A stretch of DNA of 57,407 nt, from the NCBI RefSeq assembly GCF_037381185.1, contig NZ_JARRQY010000013.1, forward strand, positions 1-57,407, written 5' to 3'. Origin of the DNA: Acidihalobacter_A sp037381185 (GTDB lineage: Bacteria; Pseudomonadota; Gammaproteobacteria; DSM-5130; Acidihalobacteraceae). The position numbers were made by a program, and so were the translations under genes. Under the pieces are notes generated by a model. It ran no database searches. It saw only the letters and a list, made by a program, of their open reading frames with translations, and was not told the origin of the DNA. This document shows positions 42,954-51,530 of the stretch, one piece after another. Numbering within the stretch: position 1 is the first letter of the stretch; each line of letters begins with the position of its first letter.

Positions 42954-43487
42954 ATGGCTGAAAGCGGTTTCCCTGAGCGGGCCGGCGACACGAATCCTGC
43001 GGTGCTCGCGTATGTCGGGCTTGGGAGCAATCTCGAACGGCCGCAGGAGCAGTTGTTGCGCGCGTTCGGCGAATTTTCGCGATTGCCCGGAACGCGCTTG
43101 GGCGCCAGTTCCGGGCTGTACCGCAATCCGCCCATGGGGCCTGTGCCGCAGCCGGACTACGTGAACGCGGTGGCGGCCCTGGAAACCCGCCTGTCGCCGC
43201 TTGAGCTGCTCGATGGCCTGCAGGCCATCGAGCAGGCGCACGGGCGGGTGCGCATCGAACGCTGGGGACCGCGCACGCTGGATCTGGATCTGCTGCTCTA
43301 TGCCGATCAGGTCATCGACGAACCACGCCTGCAGGTGCCGCACCCCGGCCTGCATGAGCGGCCCTTTGTGCTGTATCCTCTCGCCGAAATTGCACCGCGA
43401 TTGACCATCCCCGGTCGCGGACCGGTGACCGAGTGGCTGGCGCGGTGTCCCTCCGGAGGCCTTGTTCGTATCGATCCTCATGTCTGA
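42954..43487 (+). CDS. folK: 2-amino-4-hydroxy-6-hydroxymethyldihydropteridine pyrophosphokinase
   Basis: A 177-aa HPPK of folate synthesis. Motifs: YVGLGSNLERP at the start of the fold, SGLYRNPPMGPVPQPDYVNAV, RWGPRTLDLDLLLY and VPHPGLHERPFVLYPLAEIAP, all in family order. Start ATG 42954 is 2 bp after the pcnB stop; GTG 42948, overlapping that stop, would add two residues. Its end overlaps the kinase gene by 8 bp. Confidence 0.96.
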   Translation: MAESGFPERAGDTNPAVLAYVGLGSNLERPQEQLLRAFGEFSRLPGTRLGASSGLYRNPPMGPVPQPDYVNAVAALETRLSPLELLDGLQAIEQAHGRVRIERWGPRTLDLDLLLYADQVIDEPRLQVPHPGLHERPFVLYPLAEIAPRLTIPGRGPVTEWLARCPSGGLVRIDPHV

Positions 43488-44130
43488 AACGCTTCCTTCC
43501 CACATCGCCGTCGAAGGCCCGATCGGCGTCGGCAAGACCACGCTGGCGCGCCGGCTGGCCGACGACTTTGGTGCCGAGCTGTTGCTGGAGCAGCCCGAGA
43601 AGAATCCGTTCCTCGAGCGCTTCTACGAGGATCCGGCGCGAGCAGCGCTGCCGACCCAGCTGAGCTTTCTGATGGGGCGGGTGCGCCAGATGCAGACGCT
43701 GCGCCAGAGCGATCTGTTCGCGCCCGTGCGGGTGGCCGATTTCATGATCGAGAAGGATCGTCTGTTCGCGGAAGCGACCCTGGATTCGGACGAGCTGGCG
43801 CTGTACGAACAGGTCTACGGTCATCTGACCATAGATGCACCGCGGCCGGAACTGGTGGTCTATCTGCAGGCGCCGGTGGACGTTCTGCTCAAGCGCATCG
43901 CGCGCCGTGACCGCAGCTACGAGAGGGACATCGAGGTGGTTTATCTGGAGCGTCTGTGCGAGCGCTACGCGGATTTCTTCCATCATTACGACGAGGCGCC
44001 GCTGCTGATCGTCAATGCCAGCGAGATCGACATCGTCAGCAACGAGCGTGATTATCAGGCGCTGGTGCAGGAGATCCGTCACGTGCCGACCGGACGTCGG
44101 TACTTCAACCCCCTGCCTTTTTCGATGTGA
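43480..44130 (+). CDS. Deoxynucleoside kinase family protein
   Basis: A 216-aa P-loop kinase: VEGPIGVGKTTLARRLADDF at residues ~11-30, a catalytic-region ADFMIEKDRLFAEATL, and LVVYLQAPVDVLLKRIARRDRSYERDI with the arginine-rich lid. The family phosphorylates deoxynucleosides. In gammaproteobacteria it regularly lies between folK and panB, as here, so the position is conserved. Natural substrate unproven. Confidence 0.93.
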   Translation: MSETLPSHIAVEGPIGVGKTTLARRLADDFGAELLLEQPEKNPFLERFYEDPARAALPTQLSFLMGRVRQMQTLRQSDLFAPVRVADFMIEKDRLFAEATLDSDELALYEQVYGHLTIDAPRPELVVYLQAPVDVLLKRIARRDRSYERDIEVVYLERLCERYADFFHHYDEAPLLIVNASEIDIVSNERDYQALVQEIRHVPTGRRYFNPLPFSM

Positions 44131-44137
44131 AGGAATC

Positions 44138-44950
44138 ATGAGCGTACACAGCGAAAGCCGACGGATCACCGTCGCCACCCTGGCCCGCATGCGGCGCGAG
44201 GGCGAAAAGATCGTCAGCCTCACCGCTTACGATGCCGCATTCGCACGTCTGGCGGACGAGGCGGGCATCGACGTCATCCTGGTCGGCGATTCCCTGGGCA
44301 TGGTTGTGCAGGGGCGCGAGAACACGGTCGGTGTGACCATGGACGAAATGGTCTACCACACGCTGCTGGCCTCACGCGGCCGCAGCCGCGCGCTGCTGGT
44401 GGCCGATCTGCCGTTCCTGAGCTGCGCCGATCCCATGCAGGCGCTCGTCAACGCCGGTCGGCTGATGCAGGAAGGCGGAGCGGACATGGTCAAGCTCGAG
44501 GGCGGTGCGGCCCAGGCCGAGGTGGTCGAGCGCCTGAGCGTCAACGGTGTGCCCGTGTGTGCGCACCTCGGGCTGCGTCCGCAGTTCGTGCACAAGCTCG
44601 GTGGTTACCGCGTGCAGGGGCGTGAAGCCGAGGCGGCGGCAGCGCTGCTCGAAGACGCGCGCGCGCTGGAGGAGGCCGGCGCCGAGCTGATGGTGCTCGA
44701 GTGCGTACCGGCCGCGTTGGCCGAGGAGATCACTCAGGCTGCGGGTATCCCCGTCATCGGCATCGGCGCGGGCGCGGCCTGCGATGGGCAGGTGCTGGTG
44801 GTGCATGATGTGCTCGGCATCACTCCCGGGCGCCCGCCGCGTTTCGCACGCAATTTCATGACGGGGCATGACAGTCTGTCCGGCGCGCTGAAAGCCTATG
44901 CCGAGGCGGTGCGCGAAGGCAGTTTCCCCACCGCTGAAGAGGCTTTCTGA
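44138..44950 (+). CDS. panB: 3-methyl-2-oxobutanoate hydroxymethyltransferase
   Basis: A 270-aa enzyme making ketopantoate from ketoisovalerate and methylene-THF, the first committed step to pantothenate. LTAYDAAFARLADEAGIDVILVGDSLGMVVQG, then GGADMVKLEGG and CAHLGLRPQFVHKLGGYRVQG are the family hallmarks. Start ATG 44138 follows gaagga. panC starts one base after its stop. Confidence 0.97.
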   Translation: MSVHSESRRITVATLARMRREGEKIVSLTAYDAAFARLADEAGIDVILVGDSLGMVVQGRENTVGVTMDEMVYHTLLASRGRSRALLVADLPFLSCADPMQALVNAGRLMQEGGADMVKLEGGAAQAEVVERLSVNGVPVCAHLGLRPQFVHKLGGYRVQGREAEAAAALLEDARALEEAGAELMVLECVPAALAEEITQAAGIPVIGIGAGAACDGQVLVVHDVLGITPGRPPRFARNFMTGHDSLSGALKAYAEAVREGSFPTAEEAF

Positions 44951-45799
44951 GTGCGCGAGACGCAACGCGATTTCGAACTGCGCACCATCGTGCGCGGCTG
45001 GCGCAGCCAGGGCGAGCGTATCGCGCTGGTGCCGACCATGGGCAATCTTCACGAGGGGCATCTCAGCCTGGTCGATGAGGCCAAGCGCCGCGCGGATCGC
45101 GTGGTGGTGAGCGTGTTCGTCAACCCCCTGCAGTTCGATCGCCCGGATGATCTGGATGCCTATCCGCGCACGCTGGATGCCGACCGCAGGGCCCTGGAGC
45201 AGCGTGGAGTGCATCTGTTGTTCACGCCGGAGGTGGATCTGCTTTATCCGCGCGGCATGGAAGCGGCAAGCAAGGTCAGCGTTCCGGGTTTGGGCGAAAT
45301 GCTCGAAGGCGCCGCCCGGCCGGGGCATTTCACCGGCGTTGCCACCGTGGTGTGCAAGCTGTTGAACCTGGTGCAGCCGGACGATGCGGTATTCGGCGAG
45401 AAGGACTACCAGCAGTTGTTGCTGGTGCGCCGCATGGTCGAGGACCTGCATCTGCCGGTACGCATTCACGGCGTGCCGGTGGTGCGCGCCGACAGCGGTC
45501 TGGCGCTCAGTTCGCGCAACAACCGGCTGAGTGACGACGAGTGCGCGCGGGCGGCGCAGCTGTACGCGGCACTGAACAAGGCTGCCGGCCTACTCGCCGA
45601 GGGTGCGCCGGTCGACGTTGTCGAAGCTGCGGCCGCGGAGCGACTCGGCCAGCGGGGATTCCGGGTCGACTACGTTGCGGTCCGCCGCGCGAGCGATCTC
45701 GAACCCGCCGGTCCGGATGACGAAGAGGTGGTGATCCTGGTTGCGGCTTGGCTGGGGCAGGTGCGTTTGATCGATTGCGTGCGGGTGGAGCGGGCTTGA
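44951..45799 (+). CDS. panC: Pantothenate synthetase
   Basis: A 282-aa enzyme joining pantoate and beta-alanine with ATP. Motifs: LVPTMGNLHEGHLSL (the HIGH-like site, residues ~27-41), VFVNPLQF, RPGHFTGVATVVCKLLNLVQP and LALSSRNNRL. The start is GTG 44951, immediately after the panB stop. Last gene of the pcnB operon. No panD is present here. Confidence 0.97.
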   Translation: MRETQRDFELRTIVRGWRSQGERIALVPTMGNLHEGHLSLVDEAKRRADRVVVSVFVNPLQFDRPDDLDAYPRTLDADRRALEQRGVHLLFTPEVDLLYPRGMEAASKVSVPGLGEMLEGAARPGHFTGVATVVCKLLNLVQPDDAVFGEKDYQQLLLVRRMVEDLHLPVRIHGVPVVRADSGLALSSRNNRLSDDECARAAQLYAALNKAAGLLAEGAPVDVVEAAAAERLGQRGFRVDYVAVRRASDLEPAGPDDEEVVILVAAWLGQVRLIDCVRVERA

Positions 45800-45869
45800 A
45801 TCCTTCGGGGATTGCCCCGCGCGTCGCCATCGCCGCGCGGCTCACGGTGCATGCTGGTATGTATGGGTT

Positions 45870-46229
45870 CTAGTCTCCTCGTCCCTGTTCCCTGTTCAAC
45901 TCCTTTTCAGCCTGCTCCAGCTCTTTTTCAAGCTGCTCCAGGTACTCGCGCTGGGCGCGCCTTTCCTCTTCCGCATAACGCTTGATGCGCCCATGCCATG
46001 GAAGGCGCAGCGTTATTCGTACGGCCATCTTCACCAACCACGCCAAACAGAGAAGCCCTATGCCGGCGAACAGCACGCTGATGCCGAGGCCGGTGTTGGT
46101 GTACAGCTTCGCTGCGGATGCGGCATAAAAACCCAGCGCCGCTAAACCAGCGATCATTAGCCAGATTTGCAGCGTTGTCAGTCGGTCCGCGATCTTTCTT
46201 CTGCGGTTTGTATCGTGATGTTCGGACAT
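45870..46229 (-). CDS. Small membrane protein with C-terminal coiled coil
   Basis: A 119-aa protein. Two hydrophobic segments (about residues 22-45 and 50-68) precede a basic stretch and a heptad-like charged helix (EEERRAQREYLEQLEKELEQAEKELNREQ). The start MSEHHDTNRRR lies just 46 bp from the palindromic repeat at 46276. No family recognised; composition resembles small cell-envelope scaffold proteins. Confidence 0.65.
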   Translation of the reverse strand: MSEHHDTNRRRKIADRLTTLQIWLMIAGLAALGFYAASAAKLYTNTGLGISVLFAGIGLLCLAWLVKMAVRITLRLPWHGRIKRYAEEERRAQREYLEQLEKELEQAEKELNREQGRGD

Positions 46230-46275
46230 TAGTTCTACTCGCTGATCGAGACGTGATGCGGCACGCAGCGAAACA

Positions 46276-46313
46276 CTATTGATCCGGCCACTATTTGACT
46301 GCCGGATCAATAG
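46276..46313. repeat. Palindromic repeat, copy 2
   Basis: CTATTGATCCGGC (46276-46288) and GCCGGATCAATAG (46301-46313) form perfect 13-bp arms around a 12-nt loop. It aligns with the 17457-17492 element, with at least two stem positions changed on both sides so that pairing is kept. It lies 8 bp after the RpiR stop and upstream of the small membrane-protein gene. Confidence 0.85.
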
Positions 46314-46321
46314 CGTATCAC

Positions 46322-47218
46322 TCAGGTGTCCGGTGGCAGGGGGAACTGCAGCGGGGCCGATGAGTCCAGTTCCTCCAGGGCCTCGTGCAAGGTCTCAATC
46401 TCTTGCAGGCGTTGCTGCGCGTCCGTGCTCGTATCGCGGAACAGCAGGGCGCAGACGAGGTTGATGATGCTCATCGCCGCGACGTAGGAATCGAACGGAG
46501 AGATGCTCCGAACCTCGCAGGTGACCGTCCAGGTGGCGAGCTTGGCGGCCGCGACGGCGGAGGGGTCGGCGATGAGCAGGATGCGTGCACCGCGTTTCCG
46601 GGCGACCTCCATCAGGCGCAGCGTGAGGTCGATGCGCCTGCGCAGCCCAACGATCACCAGCAGGTCGTGTTCCCCTATGTCCACCAGGTCCTCACCGAGC
46701 GTTTGTCCCGGTGCCGGTATCAGTCTGATATCGGAGCGCATCAGCGCCAGTTGCCGGTACAGATACTGGGCCAGGAAATGGCTGTTGCGGAAGCCTGCGA
46801 CGAAGACGTGCTGCGCCTTGCTCAGCGTCTTGCCTATCTCGCGCACCGCGTCAGGGCGCAAGCCTTCCAGGGTGCGTGAGAGGTTCTCCGATTCGCGCGC
46901 GAGGTGTTCGGCGATGAGGCGGCTGCGTGATTGCGGCGGTGTTTGACTGGTCAGGTAGACCGGCGAGCCCCAGCGCTGTGCGGCTCTGACGCTGTGGCGG
47001 ACCTCGTTGAAATCGCTGTAGCCGAGTCTGCGAAACAGGCGGGTGGCGGCGGCCTTGGATGTGCCGGCCATGCCGGCCAGTTCGGTGGCCGAGTAGGTGG
47101 CGATGTCGCCCGGAAAGTTGAGCAGCAGGTTTCCGAGCCGCTTCTCGGCAGGGGGGAGCCGTTCGTAATGCTCGCGGATGCGACTTTCCAGATCCTGGGA
47201 TTCATTTTCGCTTTTCAT
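46322..47218 (-). CDS. MurR/RpiR-family transcriptional regulator
   Basis: A 298-aa regulator. The N-terminal HTH_6 domain reads LPPAEKRLGNLLLNFPGDIATYSATELAGMAGTSKAAATRLFRRLG (residues ~20-65). The SIS sensor domain has AQHVFVAGFRNSHFLAQYL and DLLVIVGLRRR. RpiR regulators sense phosphosugars or catabolic intermediates. It is divergent from the TRAP/DAP-lyase operon with a candidate operator between them, so it most likely controls that operon. Confidence 0.92.
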   Translation of the reverse strand: MKSENESQDLESRIREHYERLPPAEKRLGNLLLNFPGDIATYSATELAGMAGTSKAAATRLFRRLGYSDFNEVRHSVRAAQRWGSPVYLTSQTPPQSRSRLIAEHLARESENLSRTLEGLRPDAVREIGKTLSKAQHVFVAGFRNSHFLAQYLYRQLALMRSDIRLIPAPGQTLGEDLVDIGEHDLLVIVGLRRRIDLTLRLMEVARKRGARILLIADPSAVAAAKLATWTVTCEVRSISPFDSYVAAMSIINLVCALLFRDTSTDAQQRLQEIETLHEALEELDSSAPLQFPLPPDT

Positions 47219-47307
47219 GCGCTGTTCGCTCGTGCCTCTTCAATATACGTAAGCATGCTAAGGGGTTTTTGCCAACACTGAAACTTAAGTATTAATAGTT
47301 GCAATTA

Positions 47308-47325
47308 TTGAAATTATAGTTTCAA
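47308..47325. promoter_or_regulatory. Candidate RpiR operator
   Basis: TTGAAA-TTATAG-TTTCAA (47308-47325) is a perfect 6-bp-arm palindrome in the AT-rich gap between rpiR and the TRAP operon. A related half-site ACTGAAAC lies at about 47278-47285. TGAAA/TTTCA palindromes are common for this regulator family. Confidence 0.55.
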
Positions 47326-47355
47326 ATCGGTTCATGCGAGCGTTTTGGGGGCACT

Positions 47356-47901
47356 ATGGTTCAACGCACGGCATGGCAATCAGGGCTGCAAGGCGCAGTA
47401 CGGCTGGGGGGCGGCCTCAACCGGGTGGTCGAATGGGTGTGCGCGGCCCTGGTCGCGGCCATGGTCGGCATCGTGTGGTACGGCGTGTTGGCCCGCTATA
47501 TCCTGCATACCGGCGAGACCTGGAGTGGTGAGGTCGCGCGCTATGTGATGATCTGGGCGGCTCTGCTCGCCGTGTCGGTCGGCGTGTACCGGCGCGAACA
47601 CATCGGCGTGGAATTGCTGCTCGGACGCTTGCCTCCCCGTGCGATGTACGCACTGCGTATCGTCATCGACCTGATCGGCCTGGCCTTCTTCGCCGCGCTG
47701 GCGGTGTTCGGCGTCGGCATGACGCTTAGCGGCGGGCAGCAGTACACGCCGCTGTTCGGCGGTGTCTCGATGATGGTGCCGTTTCTGTCCGTTCCGGTCG
47801 CGGCGCTGCTGTCGCTGGTGCAGATGGCCGTGGTGTTGATCCGCGACTACCTCGTTCATGACGACAGCCTGCCCGCGCAGCCGATGGGAGGCGAGGCATG
47901 A
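47356..47901 (+). CDS. TRAP transporter small permease (DctQ type)
   Basis: A 181-aa inner-membrane protein with four hydrophobic segments. GGGLNRVVEWVCAALVAAMVGIVWYGVLARYIL and ETWSGEVARYVMIWAALLAVSVGVYRREHIGVELL match the DctQ family. The ATG follows tttggggg. It overlaps the large permease by 4 bp. With DctM and DctP it forms a Na+-coupled uptake system for small acids; cargo is discussed under the ammonia-lyase. Confidence 0.93.
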   Translation: MVQRTAWQSGLQGAVRLGGGLNRVVEWVCAALVAAMVGIVWYGVLARYILHTGETWSGEVARYVMIWAALLAVSVGVYRREHIGVELLLGRLPPRAMYALRIVIDLIGLAFFAALAVFGVGMTLSGGQQYTPLFGGVSMMVPFLSVPVAALLSLVQMAVVLIRDYLVHDDSLPAQPMGGEA

Positions 47902-49178
47902 CGCTGGTCGCGATCGTCTTCTTCGGCCTGATGCTGCTGGGTGTGCCGGTCGGCATTGTGCTCGGCGTGGCGGGCATGGCCGGCCTGCTGCAGCTCGGCG
48001 GCCTCAATTTCATGGGCATGGCGCCGCAGCGTTTCTTCGGCGGCCTGAATCTGTTCACCTTCATGGCGATGCCGTTTTTCATCCTGGCGGGCGAGATCAT
48101 GAATCGCTCGGGCATCACCGAGCGTCTGATCGACTTCGCCGATGCCCTGGTCGGATATCTGCGCGGCGGCCTGGCCCATTCCAATATCGTCGCTTCGGTG
48201 CTGTTTGCCGGCATGACCGGCGCGGCCACCTCGGATGCCGCGACCTTCGGCAACACCCTGGTGCCGGCAATGGTGCGCAAGGGCTACAGCCGCCCCTTCG
48301 CCTGCGCGGTGACCGCGGCGGGGTCGATCGTCGGGCCGACGATTCCGCCGTCCAATCTGATGGTCATCTACGGTTCGATGATGGGGGTGTCCATCGCGGG
48401 TCTGTTCGCCGCCGGGATCATCCCCGGCCTGATCATCGCCCTGCTGTGCATGGGCGTGATCGCGGCATTCTCGCGCCGTCTGCGCCTGCCCAAGGGCGAG
48501 CGCGGCCCCAGCCTGCTGCACATAGTGCGCAGCTTCCGCTCCAGCGTGCTGGCGATCTTCATGCCGGTGATCATCCTCGGCGGGATTCTCGGCGGCATCG
48601 TCACGCCCACCGAGGCGGCGGCGATCGCAGTGCTTTACGCACTGGTGGTCGGTGGTCTGGTGTACCGCAGGATCACGCTGCGCGATCTGGTGGACATGCT
48701 GGTGCGCACGGCGCGCGTGACCGGCGTGGTGTTCCTGATCATCGCCTCGGCCTCGATCCTGAGCTGGTGGATGGCCTTCAACCAGATTCCGCAGGCGATC
48801 GCCACCTCGTTTCTGGGCATCTCGCACAACCCGCAGGTGGTGATCCTGCTGATCCTGGGGCTGCTCCTGTTCGTCGGCATGTTCATTGATATCAACGCCG
48901 CGCTGATCATTCTCGCGCCGGTGCTGGCACCGCTGACGCTGAACATCGGCATGGATCCGGTGCAGGCCGGCGTGATGATCGTGCTGGCACTGAACATTTC
49001 GTTGATGACGCCGCCGGTCGGCGCCTGTCTGTTCGTCTTGTCTTCGGTCACGGGAGAGCGTGTCGAGCGCATCAGCGCTGCTCTGTGGCCATTCATTGTG
49101 GTCGAGGTTCTGGCCCTGTTGGTCGTGGCGTATTGGAGCGATCTGACGCTGTTCCTGCCGCGATTGTTCGGATTCTGA
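47898..49178 (+). CDS. TRAP transporter large permease (DctM type)
   Basis: A 426-aa permease with ~12 hydrophobic segments. FFILAGEIMNRSGITERLIDFADALVG and AGSIVGPTIPPSNLMVIYG are the DctM signatures, and FIDINAALIILAPVLAPL near residue 330 completes the pattern. Coupled to the small permease by an ATGA overlap. Typical length for the family. Confidence 0.95.
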   Translation: MTLVAIVFFGLMLLGVPVGIVLGVAGMAGLLQLGGLNFMGMAPQRFFGGLNLFTFMAMPFFILAGEIMNRSGITERLIDFADALVGYLRGGLAHSNIVASVLFAGMTGAATSDAATFGNTLVPAMVRKGYSRPFACAVTAAGSIVGPTIPPSNLMVIYGSMMGVSIAGLFAAGIIPGLIIALLCMGVIAAFSRRLRLPKGERGPSLLHIVRSFRSSVLAIFMPVIILGGILGGIVTPTEAAAIAVLYALVVGGLVYRRITLRDLVDMLVRTARVTGVVFLIIASASILSWWMAFNQIPQAIATSFLGISHNPQVVILLILGLLLFVGMFIDINAALIILAPVLAPLTLNIGMDPVQAGVMIVLALNISLMTPPVGACLFVLSSVTGERVERISAALWPFIVVEVLALLVVAYWSDLTLFLPRLFGF

Positions 49179-49203
49179 TCCGTTACCCTGGAGGTAAGTA
49201 GCA

Positions 49204-50235
49204 ATGAAACCGTTGTACAAAGTCCTGTCGGCCGCCGTGCTGGCCTTGGCGCTCGGACCGACGTCCGCGTTCGCCGCTACGGTCATCAAGCTGGCGCATC
49301 TCAACAACGACGATCCGTTCAACAATCCGGCCGGCGCGATGGCCTCGGTGTTCAAGAACCTGGTGGAAACCGGCACCAACGGCGAAGTGAAGGTCGAACT
49401 GTTCCCCAACGGCCAGCTCGGCAGCCAGAGTGACGTGATGCAGCAGGTGCGTTCCGGCGTGATCCAGTCCTCGATCATGTCCGAGGGCGGAATGGCGTCG
49501 GCCTGTCCGATGATCGGCGTGGTCGACATGCCGTTCGCGTTTCCGAGCATCAATACCGCTTTCGACGTGTTCAACGGCCCGTTCGGCAAGACGCTGGCCA
49601 AGGATATCGAGGGCAAGACCGGCCTGATGGTGCTCGGCTTCGGCAACTCCGGCGGCTTCTTCGATTTCACCAACTCCAAGCATCCCGTGCATTCTCCGGC
49701 CGACATGAAGGGGCTGAAGATCCGCACCATGAGCCTGGAGACGCAGAAGGCGCTGGTCGCCTCTCTCGGCGCGCAGCCGGTGAACATCCCCTGGTCCGGC
49801 GTGTACACCGCCTTGCAGACGGGCGTGGCCGACGGTCAGATGAATCCGGTGCCGATCATCTCCTTTGCCAAGCTGTACCAGGTGCAGAAGTACCTGACCC
49901 TGAGTCAGCACCTGTTCGCCCCCTATGTCTGGGTCATGAACAAGCAGGCTTTCGCCAAGCTGACGCCTGAACAGCAGCGCGTGGTGCGCAACGCCGCACA
50001 GGCGGCGGTGATTGCCGGCTGGGGCGTGGCGATGGCGATCGAGGCATCGGATCGCGGCATGCCGCTGCTCAAGAAGCACATGGAGGTCTACAGCCCGACT
50101 GCGGCGCAACTGGCCGAGTTCCGCGACGCCAGCCAGCCGGCGGTGCGCAAGGTCATCGTGGAAAAGTTCGGCAAGCCCGGCGAGGCGCTGCTGAACCAGT
50201 TCATGGCCGCGATCAAGCAGGCTGAAATCAAGTAA
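49204..50235 (+). CDS. TRAP transporter substrate-binding protein (DctP type)
   Basis: A 343-aa periplasmic protein with a 24-residue signal peptide (ending SAFA). The mature fold starts IKLAHLNNDDPFNNPAG and includes VKVELFPNGQLGSQSDVMQQVRSG, MKGLKIRTMSLETQK with the conserved Arg that grips the ligand carboxylate, and GVADGQMNPV. A strong ribosome site (ggaggtaag) precedes the ATG. A stable hairpin follows its stop. Confidence 0.95.
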   Translation: MKPLYKVLSAAVLALALGPTSAFAATVIKLAHLNNDDPFNNPAGAMASVFKNLVETGTNGEVKVELFPNGQLGSQSDVMQQVRSGVIQSSIMSEGGMASACPMIGVVDMPFAFPSINTAFDVFNGPFGKTLAKDIEGKTGLMVLGFGNSGGFFDFTNSKHPVHSPADMKGLKIRTMSLETQKALVASLGAQPVNIPWSGVYTALQTGVADGQMNPVPIISFAKLYQVQKYLTLSQHLFAPYVWVMNKQAFAKLTPEQQRVVRNAAQAAVIAGWGVAMAIEASDRGMPLLKKHMEVYSPTAAQLAEFRDASQPAVRKVIVEKFGKPGEALLNQFMAAIKQAEIK

Positions 50236-50248
50236 TTAAGCGCATGAC

Positions 50249-50276
50249 GCCGCCGCAGCCTGGGGGCTGCGGCGGC
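50249..50276 (+). other. Intra-operon GC-rich hairpin after dctP
   Basis: GCCGCCGCAGCC (50249-50260) pairs perfectly with GGCTGCGGCGGC (50265-50276) around TGGG, 13 bp after the dctP stop. There is no T-run, so it more likely protects the upstream transcript or attenuates downstream genes than terminates. Confidence 0.75.
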
Positions 50277-50303
50277 TGCGCACAGTGCAGGAAAGAGACG
50301 GCA

Positions 50304-51530
50304 ATGGGTTTGGTTTCCAAGGACATAAACTTCGATCACGTGTCCAATCCGCGCGTGTCCGACGGCGTGATCGGCTTGCGCCAGTTAGCCGTGCTGAACG
50401 ACGCGGCCTTCGCGAAGGCCTGGACCGAGATTCGCAGCTGGCCCGGCTATGCGCCCACGCCGCTGCGCGATCTGCGCGGTCTGGCGACGGCGGCCGGTAT
50501 CGAACGCATCTGGTACAAGGACGAGGCCGCACGCTTTGGGCTCGGCAGTTTCAAGGCGCTGGGTGGAGCATATGCGGTGCTGCGGCTGCTGCTCGGTCAG
50601 CTCGAGTGTCTCGGCCACAAGGGCGTTACCGCCAGCGACCTGCTGGCCGGAAAATATCGTGACGAGGTCGCGAACATCACGGTGACCTGCGCGACCGACG
50701 GCAATCATGGGCGGTCCGTGGCCTGGGGCGCGCAGCAGTTCGGCTGCCGCTGCGTCATTTACATACACGCGACGGTCAGCGAGGCGCGAAGTGCGGCCAT
50801 CGCGCGCTACGGCGCCGAGGTCGTGCGGGTGCGGGGCAACTACGACGATGCCGTGCGCCGCGCCGACAAGGATGCCCGCGTGCTGGGCCGTTTCGTGGTG
50901 TCCGATACCTCGTATCCCGGGTATACGGACGTGCCGCGCGATGTGATGCAGGGCTACGCGGTAATGGTCGAGGAGGCGCTGCAGCAGTTGCCGGACGACG
51001 CGTTGCCCACCCATGTGTTCATCCAGGGCGGCGTTGGCGGACTGGCCGCCGCGGTCTGTGCTCACACCTGGCTGCGCCTCGGTGAGCGCCGCCCGCGCGT
51101 GGTGGTGGTCGAGCCCGAGCGTGCAGCCTGCCTGCTGGAGAGTGCGCGGGCCGGTGAGCCGGCGGTGGTGCATGGCGATCTGGAGACCATCATGGCCGGC
51201 CTCGCCTGCGGCGAAGTCTCGGTGCTGGCCTGGGAAGTGCTCGACGAGGGCGTCAGCGATTTTCTCTCCATTCCCGATGCGCTGGCGGAAATCTGCATGC
51301 GCCTGCTCGCCGACGGCGTCGGTGGCGATGCACCGTTCGTTGCAGGCGAATCGGCGGTGGCCGGAATGGCCGGCTTGCTGCTCGCGCTGGAGCGCCCCGA
51401 GTTGGCGGCCGCTCTGGAGCTGGGGCCGCAAAGCCGGGTTCTGCTGATCGGCAGCGAAGGCGATACCGATCCGGACATGTACGCACGGATCGTCGGCCGG
51501 AGCGCCGACGAGGTGAGGAGGGTGGCATGA
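50304..51530 (+). CDS. dpaL: Diaminopropionate ammonia-lyase
   Basis: A 408-aa PLP enzyme splitting 2,3-diaminopropionate to pyruvate and two ammonia. RIWYKDEAARFGLGSFKALGGAYA carries the PLP lysine (Lys84), followed by CATDGNHGRSVAWGAQQFGC, the GVGGLAAAV phosphate loop and VEPERAACLLESA. It matches the YgeX/DpaL branch rather than threonine dehydratase. Start ATG 50304 follows gaaagag. It links by a 4-bp overlap to the L-carbamoylase. Confidence 0.93.
   Translation: MGLVSKDINFDHVSNPRVSDGVIGLRQLAVLNDAAFAKAWTEIRSWPGYAPTPLRDLRGLATAAGIERIWYKDEAARFGLGSFKALGGAYAVLRLLLGQLECLGHKGVTASDLLAGKYRDEVANITVTCATDGNHGRSVAWGAQQFGCRCVIYIHATVSEARSAAIARYGAEVVRVRGNYDDAVRRADKDARVLGRFVVSDTSYPGYTDVPRDVMQGYAVMVEEALQQLPDDALPTHVFIQGGVGGLAAAVCAHTWLRLGERRPRVVVVEPERAACLLESARAGEPAVVHGDLETIMAGLACGEVSVLAWEVLDEGVSDFLSIPDALAEICMRLLADGVGGDAPFVAGESAVAGMAGLLLALERPELAAALELGPQSRVLLIGSEGDTDPDMYARIVGRSADEVRRVA

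Noticed and set aside
47856..49808. 650-codon minus-strand frame
   Set aside because: Antisense to dctM/dctP with His/Gln/Arg-rich composition; no domains.
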